Shown here: positions 25,378 to 32,534 of the stretch, piece after piece
Numbering within the stretch: position 1 is the first letter of the stretch
Layout: the number at the start of each line of letters is the position of its first letter
From: Desulfococcaceae bacterium HSG9
Lineage (GTDB): Bacteria; Desulfobacterota; Desulfobacteria; Desulfobacterales; JAUCGF01
Reading direction: 5' to 3'
Assembly: GCA_030378005.1 (NCBI GenBank)
Contig: JAUCGF010000089.1
Location: 1-64,000 of the forward strand
Length of the DNA stretch: 64,000 bases
The notes under the pieces: generated by a model
The model's database searches: none
Told to the model about the DNA's origin: nothing
What the model saw: the letters and a program-made list of their open reading frames with translations, nothing else
Program-made: the position numbers and the translations under genes

Positions 25378-25926
25378 TCACTTTTTAAGCTCCTTATAAT
25401 ATCTTGACACCTTTTTTACATAGTTGCGTGTTTCTTTGAAAGGCGGAATACACTGGCAGCGTTCAACTGGTTTGATTCCCGCATTATAAGCGGCTAACGC
25501 CAGGGACAGGTCGCCGGCAAAATGATTGAAAAGATATTTAAAATGGCGGGTGCCTCCGATAATATTTTCAGCCGGATCAAAAGGGTTTTGGATTTTAAGA
25601 TGTTTTATATTTTCAGGCATAATTTGCATCAAGCCCAATGCACCTTTTGGTGAAATTGCGCGGGGATTGAAATCAGATTCCGTTTTTATAATCGCTTTAA
25701 TCAGTGCGAACGCAACATCATATTTCCCGGAAGCAGCCTTAATATACGGATCATATCTATCTGGATAGGAATGTTTTTGTTCGGTTATATTTTCGTTAGG
25801 CGATGCTTTGCGCTTTTGATCAGGTCGGATAACACCGTCTGAATCAACATATAAATAAATCTCCGCATTTAAAGGCAGAGTCAATCCAAGCAATAAAAAT
25901 AAGAGGGTGATGCCGATTTTTTTCAT
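25378..25926 (-). CDS. Lytic transglycosylase (SLT domain), exported
   Basis: A 182-aa exported peptidoglycan lytic transglycosylase that cleaves the MurNAc-GlcNAc bond. A signal peptide covers about residues 1-21. A short DUF4124-like strand (IYLYVDSDGVIRP) follows, then a complete SLT domain: IKTESDFNPRAISPKGA holds the catalytic Glu, then GLMQIMPE and LALAAYNAGIKPVE. All three signature motifs are intact and the length suits a stand-alone SLT protein. It is convergent with the small exported gene and separate from other loci. Such small enzymes often accompany secretion or pilus machinery, which fits the adjacent pseudopilin-like gene, but this is only contextual. Confidence 0.88.
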   Translation of the reverse strand: MKKIGITLLFLLLGLTLPLNAEIYLYVDSDGVIRPDQKRKASPNENITEQKHSYPDRYDPYIKAASGKYDVAFALIKAIIKTESDFNPRAISPKGALGLMQIMPENIKHLKIQNPFDPAENIIGGTRHFKYLFNHFAGDLSLALAAYNAGIKPVERCQCIPPFKETRNYVKKVSRYYKELKK

Positions 25927-26217
25927 TTATAGAGGGTCATTCTGAATTTTAGCAGGATAAAAATCACCTGATTTGTTCCCTTACACTTTAATCCAGGTGC
26001 TAAAGAGGAAGCATATATGAAAAATTTTATTTGTAAGCCCCGAATAGCACTTGACAATATTTCAGTATTTAAACTAATCTGAATGGTTGATGTCGGATTC
26101 TAATAACCTGTTTTGCTCGAAAGTTACAAGTTATTTCATAACATGTCACCTCAAATCAGATGATGTTATAAAACGATTTGTAACTTAAAACTTTAAACTT
26201 CAATCGGAGCTGCAATA
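25927..26217. promoter_or_regulatory. Divergent spacer; probable promoter region for the CoA/mutase genes
   Basis: A 291-bp spacer between divergently transcribed genes. TTGACA occurs at 26051-26056 with an imperfect -10-like TAATCT 18 nt later, in the right direction for the gene at 26218, which has GGAG 8 nt before its ATG. The match is weak and is offered as a candidate only. No riboswitch, including a B12 box, was seen. Confidence 0.3.
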
Positions 26218-27408
26218 ATGGAACAATTTAAAAATATCACGATACTGTCTCTTGAACAGGCTACGGTAGTCCCTTATCTGACCTACCGGCTGGCCCAGGA
26301 TGGTATGGAAGTGATTCGTCTTGAACATCCTGTTTATGGTGATCCCAACCGGATGATCGGTGAAAATGTACTCAATGAAGAACGGATGAACGCTTATTTT
26401 TTGTGTATCAATGCCGGAAAACAAGCGCTGACTCTCAATCTGGCCGCGCCTGAAGGAAAAACGCTTTTTCGGGAACTGCTTAAAAAGCTTGATGTTGATG
26501 TCTTCATAACCAATCAACTCCCTAAAAATTATACCAAACTCGGCATTGATTATGATTCGATGCGTGAAGTGAAAGATGATATTATATGGCTCGGTGTGAC
26601 CGGTTTCGGGCCGGACAGCAATGAAGGCGCTTATGATCCGATTTTGCAAGCCCGCTCCGGTCTGATGGAATTAACCGGTGAAGCGGATTCGGAACCGCAA
26701 GTGACCGGCATTCCGCTGCCTGATATGGGAACAAGCGAACATGGTTACGGATTACTGATGAAAGCGTTGTTTAAACGCGCTGTTACGGGCGAAGGCACAC
26801 GTATTGATATGTCAATGTTTGAATCTTCCGTTTCATGGCTGACTACACCTATTACATTGGGCGTCAGTTTTGGCAAAACGATCACGCGCCGAGGTAACAC
26901 GCATGAATTTTTCTGTCCGGTTTCCGTTTATCAGACATCTGATGGATATGTTTATCTGGCAGTCGGCAATGATCGTCAATGGAAAGCCATGGTCTCTCAG
27001 GAAATGTTTCAATCTTTGGCTAAACCCGAATATGAAAAAAATGCCGGACGCATCCGGGATGTGGACAATTTGAACAAAGCAATCACGGCAATCACTCAAA
27101 ATTACAGTTCGGATGAATTAATTGAACTGTTCACTTCAATTACGGTTCCGATCAGTAAAATCAAAAATGTAAAGGATGTGGTCCGCGACCCGTTGGTGGA
27201 TAGACGTCTGCTGTATGCTAAGGATGCTGTTACAGACACAAAAATAACCTTGGCACCGCCGCCGAATATGACGCCCTTTCTGGAACATGCTGAACGCCAG
27301 CTCTCTTTCCCGCCTCGTTTCGGTGAACAAAATCAGGAAATATACGGGCAAAAGTTGGGTTATTCTGAAGAAGATTTGAAGCGATTTCAAGAAGCAGGCG
27401 TTATCTGA
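26218..27408 (+). CDS. Class III CoA-transferase / acyl-CoA racemase-like protein (CaiB/BaiF family)
   Basis: A 396-aa CaiB/BaiF family protein of normal length. Visible family features: an N-terminal block LSLEQATVVPYLTYRLAQDGMEVIRLE, then LNLAAPEGKTLFRELLKKLDV, GFGPDSNEGAYDPILQARSG and the GEGTRIDMSMFESSV motif. At the place where CoA-transferases carry a catalytic Asp (VSMxDA-type motif) this protein appears to have Glu (E202). Some alpha-methylacyl-CoA racemases also show Glu here, so racemase activity is possible. It heads a same-strand set with the two subunits of a B12-dependent acyl-CoA mutase, suggesting it supplies or epimerises the branched acyl-CoA substrate. The exact reaction is not known. 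Confidence 0.82.
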   Translation: MEQFKNITILSLEQATVVPYLTYRLAQDGMEVIRLEHPVYGDPNRMIGENVLNEERMNAYFLCINAGKQALTLNLAAPEGKTLFRELLKKLDVDVFITNQLPKNYTKLGIDYDSMREVKDDIIWLGVTGFGPDSNEGAYDPILQARSGLMELTGEADSEPQVTGIPLPDMGTSEHGYGLLMKALFKRAVTGEGTRIDMSMFESSVSWLTTPITLGVSFGKTITRRGNTHEFFCPVSVYQTSDGYVYLAVGNDRQWKAMVSQEMFQSLAKPEYEKNAGRIRDVDNLNKAITAITQNYSSDELIELFTSITVPISKIKNVKDVVRDPLVDRRLLYAKDAVTDTKITLAPPPNMTPFLEHAERQLSFPPRFGEQNQEIYGQKLGYSEEDLKRFQEAGVI

Positions 27409-27439
27409 TATTTTCCGATTTATGCGGTTGCTGTTACAT

Positions 27440-27613
27440 GTAGGGTGGGTATCGCCGGAAACCAAACTTGAAATTTAGCACCAATATTTGTCGGCGATGC
27501 CCACCGTTTAAAATAAAACCGGTGGGCAAAAGCTGTTTCCTTTAACAAAGTCCGATGCTTTGCCCAATCATTTGCTATAAATCGGATGAGTGCAAAAACG
27601 TTGCCCACCCTAC
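27440..27613. repeat. Nested palindromic repeat before the mutase genes
   Basis: Outer arms GTAGGGTGGG (27440-27449) and CCCACCCTAC (27604-27613) enclose a second palindrome TGCCCACCG / CGGTGGGCA (27498-27506 and 27520-27528). The same GTAGGGTGGG word forms the arms of repeats at 16398, 23990, 34900 and 35260. A CTTTGCGCCTTTGC word follows at about 27655. Confidence 0.75.
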
Positions 27614-27727
27614 GATAATTAAACAGTACAGGTTGCAATTTTACATAAAAACCTTTGCGCCTTTGCACCTTTGCGAGAGGAAATATTTAGTCACAGACAC
27701 TTAATCAAGTACTAGGAATCAATAACC

Positions 27728-28135
27728 ATGACACAAAAAAAAATTCGCGTTCTATTGGCAAAACCCGATTTGGACGGACACGACCGCGGCGCCAAAGTTG
27801 TCGCATTGGCATTGCGCGATGCCGGCATGGAAATCACTTACACCGGCCTGCATAACAGCATCGATCAAATTGTAAATGCGGCAATTCAAGAAGATGTGGA
27901 TGTTATCGGACTCAGCATTATGACCGGTGCGCATCTTTCGATTGCCAAAACATTGTTGCACCGATTAAAACGGGAAAGCATCGAAGATATGTGTGTTATT
28001 ATCGGAGGCGTTATTCCCAAACAGGATATTCCGAAATTGGAAGCTTTGGGTATTGACGGCGTGTTTCCCGGCGGTGCGCAATTTGATGAAATTACCACTT
28101 CCATAAAAAAAATGATTGCAGAGCGAGGTGAATAG
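27728..28135 (+). CDS. Cobalamin-binding subunit of an acyl-CoA mutase
   Basis: A 135-aa stand-alone B12-binding domain, the small subunit of a two-subunit adenosylcobalamin-dependent mutase. The KPDLDGHDRGAKVVA motif contains the DxHxxG signature, whose His is the lower axial cobalt ligand. SIMTGAH and GGVIPKQDIPKLEALG follow in the places where the family binds the nucleotide tail. Length matches small subunits such as those of 2-hydroxyisobutyryl-CoA or isobutyryl-CoA mutases and the C-terminal domain of methylmalonyl-CoA mutase. It ends 6 bp before the catalytic subunit, so the two are surely one transcript. Confidence 0.93.
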   Translation: MTQKKIRVLLAKPDLDGHDRGAKVVALALRDAGMEITYTGLHNSIDQIVNAAIQEDVDVIGLSIMTGAHLSIAKTLLHRLKRESIEDMCVIIGGVIPKQDIPKLEALGIDGVFPGGAQFDEITTSIKKMIAERGE

Positions 28136-28141
28136 AAAACA

Positions 28142-29770
28142 ATGGGCGTTGCCAAATATATTAAAAATGAAAAAGATGCGATAGAGGAAGTGATTTATCA
28201 ATCCGGAATTAAAGTCAAGCCATCTTACGGGCCGGATGACCTTAAAGAAGTCGGATTTGATTACGAAAAAGACCTTGCCGATCCGGGTCAGTATCCGTTC
28301 ACCCGCAGCATTCATCCCCAAGGCTACCGCAGCCGGGCGTGGACAACGCGCCAATACACCGGTTTCGGCACACCCGCGGAAACCAATGGGCGCTTTAAAA
28401 TGATGATCGCCCACGGCCAGAACGGATTGAATGTGGCCTTTGATCTGCCCACTCAGATGGGATTGGATTCCGATGATCCCAAAGCCAAAGGCGAAGTCGG
28501 GCGCGTGGGTATGGCGGTGGATTCTTTAAAGGACTTTGAGATCGCTTTCAAAGATATTCCTTTTGACCGTATTGGAGCGGGGTTGACAATCAACGCCAAC
28601 GCCACCGTGATGCTGGCCATGTATCAGGCCGTTGCCAAAAAATACGGTTATCCCAAAGAAAAAATCAGCGCCACGCCGCAAAATGACATTTTAAAAGAGA
28701 TGATCGGCCGCGGCGCCTGGATTTTTCCGGTGGAACACGGCGTTCGCCTAGTGGGCGACAGCATCGAATATGCGGTTAAAGAGTTGCCGCGTTGCAGCCC
28801 GGTCAGTTTATGCGGGTATCATATCCGTGAATCCGGTGCTACTCCGGCTCAGGAGATCGGCTACTCCTTTGAAATTGCACGAGCCTATATTGAAAACGTG
28901 GTTGCAAGAGGGCTGAAACCGGAAGAGTTCGTGGGAGGGTTTTCCTTTAATTTGAACGTGTATGGCAACCTTTGGGAACAAGTGGCCAAATTCCGCGCCG
29001 CTCGCAAACTCTGGGCCCAAATGTTGAAAGAGGAATACGGCGTTACCGAGCCCAAAAAACTTTTTCTCAGGGGGCTTTTTGGCGGCGGCGGAAGCGGCCT
29101 GACCAAAGCCCAGCCGGAAAACAATATTATCCGCAGTTCCTATTATGCCCTGGCCGCAGCTCTGGGCGGCGCTCAAACCACAGCGTTATGCTCTTTTGAT
29201 GAAGCGTTTACAATTCCCACGCCGCGTGCCGCGCTGTTATCTTTGCGCACGCTGGAAATTCTGATGGATGAGGTGGGATTGCGGGATACAGTCGATCCGC
29301 TGGCCGGCTCCTATTTTATCGAAACTCTGACCAAACAAATGGAAGCCAAAATTCGGGAAGAAATGCAAAAAATCAAAGATTTGGGCGGTATGATCAACGC
29401 TGTATCAACCGGCGCAATTCAAAGCGAGGTCGCCAATCAGGCATACACCTTTGAAAAAGGGATGCAAAATAATGAATTGATAAAAGTGGGTGTCAATAAA
29501 TATGCTGAAGAAGAGGAACCCGAAGTTGAGCTTCACGAATACAATGAAACTTGGGCCGAAGATCAAATCGCCAGCGTTCAAGAGGTTCGCCGCACTCGTA
29601 ACAACCGTGACGCAGTGCGATGCCTCCAGAAATTGGAACAGATTACGCGTGACGGTCTGAATGTGATGCCCTGCTTAGTTGAATGCTGCGAAGCATACGC
29701 CACGGTCGGCGAAATGACCGGGGTTTTTCGGGAAGTGTTTGGGGAATGGCGGGAACCTAATATTTTTTAA
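28142..29770 (+). CDS. Acyl-CoA mutase catalytic (large) subunit, substrate uncertain
   Basis: A 542-aa (beta/alpha)8-barrel subunit that, with the preceding B12 domain, should rearrange the carbon skeleton of an acyl-CoA. Conserved blocks are clear: WTTRQYTGFGTPAETN, GLNVAFDLPTQMG, TPQNDILKE, and GYHIRESGATPAQE with the catalytic His. In canonical methylmalonyl-CoA mutase the region before the first block reads TMYxFRPWT. Here it is HPQGYRSRAWT (Q60-W67), nearer to the RGR-type motif of isobutyryl-, ethylmalonyl- and hydroxyisobutyryl-CoA mutases. A substrate other than methylmalonyl-CoA is therefore likely. No MeaB-like chaperone gene is adjacent. A Septu-like pair follows. Confidence 0.9.
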   Translation: MGVAKYIKNEKDAIEEVIYQSGIKVKPSYGPDDLKEVGFDYEKDLADPGQYPFTRSIHPQGYRSRAWTTRQYTGFGTPAETNGRFKMMIAHGQNGLNVAFDLPTQMGLDSDDPKAKGEVGRVGMAVDSLKDFEIAFKDIPFDRIGAGLTINANATVMLAMYQAVAKKYGYPKEKISATPQNDILKEMIGRGAWIFPVEHGVRLVGDSIEYAVKELPRCSPVSLCGYHIRESGATPAQEIGYSFEIARAYIENVVARGLKPEEFVGGFSFNLNVYGNLWEQVAKFRAARKLWAQMLKEEYGVTEPKKLFLRGLFGGGGSGLTKAQPENNIIRSSYYALAAALGGAQTTALCSFDEAFTIPTPRAALLSLRTLEILMDEVGLRDTVDPLAGSYFIETLTKQMEAKIREEMQKIKDLGGMINAVSTGAIQSEVANQAYTFEKGMQNNELIKVGVNKYAEEEEPEVELHEYNETWAEDQIASVQEVRRTRNNRDAVRCLQKLEQITRDGLNVMPCLVECCEAYATVGEMTGVFREVFGEWREPNIF

Positions 29771-29919
29771 TGTCAGTGTGGGAATAGAAAATCGGACTAC
29801 GCACAAAATTTGATTGCTGCCAATAATACGGTTGATTCGAGTTTAACCCCAAGTATCACTAATTGTAATAGAGGAATCAGTCTTAAACAACTACCATTAG
29901 GGCCAAAGGATTTACGATA

Positions 29920-31866
29920 ATGAAAAAAATTATACGTTCCCCTGCACCTTCATGGTTTCCAGGCGAATTAAAAAAATGGAAGCAAGAGAATAACATACTA
30001 AACGAATTCAGATTTAGTCGCCGTCAATACCAAATGTTATTAAATGCGCTGTCTTCAATGACCCAGCATCATTGTTCTTTTTGTGACGAATATCTCAGTG
30101 ATAAAGAAAAAATGATTGTCCATTTCAAACCGGTGTCCTTATTTCCCTTATTTCCCTTAGAAGCCAAGGAATGGGAAAACTTGTTCTTGTGTTGTACAGA
30201 TTGCCATGCCGCTAAAAGCACTCAATTTGATAAACGTCTGATCAAACCTGATGACCCCAATTATCAATTTGATAAATTTTTTGAAATTGATTTGAAAACC
30301 GGGGAATTGCATCCAAGAGGGAGTGAAGAAAACTACATACGCATGGGGGCCACATTTAAAATTAATTTGGCAACCGGTAAACTGAATCCAAGAGGGAGTG
30401 AAGAAAACCGCAAACGTGCTGCGATTACAATTTCAATTTTTAAACTCAATGGATATGAAAGACCGCAAGCACGGCTAAACGCATTGCGAGCTTATCAACA
30501 GAAATATAGTGAATATGAGCCATTAAAAGTTAATGAATATTCTTATCGCTTTTTCATTGAAGAAAGTTGTAATCTTCCGAGACCTTTTCAACCTAAATTT
30601 GAGGAAAAAAATGGAATAGTTGATATTAATATTTATGCTATGCTAAAAGTCGATAAAATACGCATTAAAAATATCAAAATATCAAACATCAAATGTTTTT
30701 CCGCTGCCGAAATAAATTTTAATGCGCATGATGACAATGCCCTGATTATCGGTGTGAACGGAGTCGGCAAATCAACCATACTGCAATTATTGGCCATCGG
30801 TTTGAGGGGCATAAAACGGATGCCTTTTCCTTACAATTGGAAAAAAGTGGTAAAAACAGGACATCAGACTGGTCAATTTCAAATAACATTGCAAGAATCC
30901 TATCAGACAGTTAATCAGCCTTTGACAACCTTTGCATTTGAAATTGATGAAAAAGATACGATTACATGTGTTGAAGGCCAAGATTATTTAAGTGTCAGAA
31001 AGAATGATTTATTGATTGCGGGATATGGTGCCGGACGCCATATCAAACTTGAAGATGTCAGTGCTTTTGAAGATATTGAACCGGTCGCTACGCTGTTTGG
31101 TGAAAACGGTTATCTGAAGCATATCAAATCAAGCGCGACTTATAAATCCGTCAGTGAAAATTTTGATGAAATTCGACCGCTAATCAATGCCGTTCTTGAT
31201 CGGGCGGATGATCATTTCAAAGTATTTTGGGTTAATTATGATTCTGACAGTTTATATTTTAAAACACCTTTTAATACAGATGACACGATTCCCATTGAAG
31301 CCTTATCCGAAGGTTTTAAATCGACTTTTATTTGGCTATTCGATATGATTATACGCATCGTTGAAACTGGCGGTGATATAAGCAACGCGCATCAAATAAT
31401 GGGAATTGTGCTTATTGATGAAATTGATTTGCATTTGCATCCGGTTTGGCAGCGCACTATTTTGATGGGTTTGGAAGATGTTTTCCCCAATATTCAGTTT
31501 ATTGCCACAACCCATAGCCCGCTTGTGGCTCAAACTGTAAAAAAAGATAATTGGGTTATCCTGGATACGGATGATGTTGGTCATGATGTCAAAGTGATCG
31601 ATAAAAATATCACTTCGGAACTGAGTTACAGCGCAATCATCAGAGAAATTTTCGACATCCGTTCCCCTTTCAGCAAGAAAATCGAACTTGAATTGCACAA
31701 GTTCCGGAAAATGCGTGACGCACTCCTGAAAAATGAAGATATTGATGAAGCCGAATTTAAAAACCTGATCAATAAAATTGCTCATAAAGGCGTTGAAACA
31801 GAAGGCGTGATGCGCCGGGAAGTTGCCCAACTGGAACGGCAAACAGGCCGGGAATTTAATCTATGA
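29920..31866 (+). CDS. ptuA: Septu PtuA-like AAA ATPase with fused N-terminal HNH-like domain
   Basis: A 648-aa protein in two parts. Residues 1-215 are homologous to the HNH protein encoded next: APSWF start, C52-x2-C55, HFKP at 68-71, WENLFLCC at 85-92, C95 and a YRFFIE end. Key HNH residues look degraded: the usual Glu before the His is Val67, and the Asn-type residue after the last Cys is His96. A tandem duplication inside this domain repeats TGELHPRGSEEN as TGKLNPRGSEEN. Residues 225-648 are an ABC/OLD-type ATPase: Walker A GVNGVGKST from 278, Walker B GIVLIDEID with D500-E501, then TTHSPLVAQTV. The ATPase plus HNH pair is the composition of Septu defence. The fusion is unusual, and the stop overlaps the next start (ATGA). 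Confidence 0.75.
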   Translation: MKKIIRSPAPSWFPGELKKWKQENNILNEFRFSRRQYQMLLNALSSMTQHHCSFCDEYLSDKEKMIVHFKPVSLFPLFPLEAKEWENLFLCCTDCHAAKSTQFDKRLIKPDDPNYQFDKFFEIDLKTGELHPRGSEENYIRMGATFKINLATGKLNPRGSEENRKRAAITISIFKLNGYERPQARLNALRAYQQKYSEYEPLKVNEYSYRFFIEESCNLPRPFQPKFEEKNGIVDINIYAMLKVDKIRIKNIKISNIKCFSAAEINFNAHDDNALIIGVNGVGKSTILQLLAIGLRGIKRMPFPYNWKKVVKTGHQTGQFQITLQESYQTVNQPLTTFAFEIDEKDTITCVEGQDYLSVRKNDLLIAGYGAGRHIKLEDVSAFEDIEPVATLFGENGYLKHIKSSATYKSVSENFDEIRPLINAVLDRADDHFKVFWVNYDSDSLYFKTPFNTDDTIPIEALSEGFKSTFIWLFDMIIRIVETGGDISNAHQIMGIVLIDEIDLHLHPVWQRTILMGLEDVFPNIQFIATTHSPLVAQTVKKDNWVILDTDDVGHDVKVIDKNITSELSYSAIIREIFDIRSPFSKKIELELHKFRKMRDALLKNEDIDEAEFKNLINKIAHKGVETEGVMRREVAQLERQTGREFNL

Positions 31867-32459
31867 ATAAAATAGAAAGAACGCCGGCACCGCAGTGGTT
31901 GGAAAAAAAATGGGAAGAATGGGGGAAACGCTGGGCGCAACGTTATGCCAAAACACAACTTGGCAGCAGCTTCACATGGTACACTAATCAGAAGAAAAGC
32001 CGTCCGGAACTGGTTGAAAAATTGGCGGCCATGACGAAAAACCATTGTTCCTTTTGTGATGCCTTTCCGATGGGACGTCGTATTCCATACACGATTGAAC
32101 ATTTCAGACCGAAAACAAAGTTCCCCTTGCTTGCTTATAAATGGAACAATCTGTTTTTATGTTGTGGATTATGCCAGCAAAAAGGCGATGCCTTTGATGA
32201 ACAATTATTGAAACCTGATGAAGATGAGTATCATTTTGATCATTATTTCGTTATAAATTGGGATTCCGGCGAACTGATGCCCAATGAAGGCCAAAGCGCT
32301 GACAATCAGATGCGTGCGCAAATTACAATACAGCTTTATCGCCTTAATGCAAATGGCAAACCTGAAGACAGACTTGAGGAATTGAACAGATGGCTGGATT
32401 CTGCAAAGCCGAATATTGATGAATGGGCATACCGCTTTTTTATCGAAAGAGGCGTGTGA
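31863..32459 (+). CDS. ptuB: Septu PtuB-like HNH endonuclease
   Basis: A 198-aa HNH protein of the PtuB/TIGR02646 type. It has C62-x2-C65 (NHCSFCD), IEHFRPK with E79-H80 as core catalytic residues, WNNLFLCC at 94-101 and C104, followed by the conserved QLLKPDEDEYHFDHYF and a QLYRLNANG...EWAYRFFIE end. The catalytic Glu-His pair is intact, in contrast to the paralogous domain fused to the ATPase upstream. In Septu, PtuA and PtuB form a complex that cleaves nucleic acid on phage infection. The same is inferred here from pairing, 4-nt translational coupling and motifs. The two genes sit between an acyl-CoA mutase gene and a hydantoinase-like gene, which looks like an insertion into a metabolic cluster. 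Confidence 0.78.
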   Translation: MNKIERTPAPQWLEKKWEEWGKRWAQRYAKTQLGSSFTWYTNQKKSRPELVEKLAAMTKNHCSFCDAFPMGRRIPYTIEHFRPKTKFPLLAYKWNNLFLCCGLCQQKGDAFDEQLLKPDEDEYHFDHYFVINWDSGELMPNEGQSADNQMRAQITIQLYRLNANGKPEDRLEELNRWLDSAKPNIDEWAYRFFIERGV

Positions 32460-32534
32460 ATTGTTATAGCAAAATATATCACTGTTTATCAATGTAACCA
32501 TTTAACCCGTACAAAAACAATTGGTATAAAAAAC

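Noticed and set aside
26050-27727. Cobalamin riboswitch for the mutase genes
   Set aside because: No B12 box or matching long leader structure was seen upstream of either the CoA-transferase or the B12-binding subunit gene.
29920-32459. Retron with PtuAB effector (Ec78-like)
   Set aside because: No reverse transcriptase gene or msr/msd-like structure lies next to the pair.
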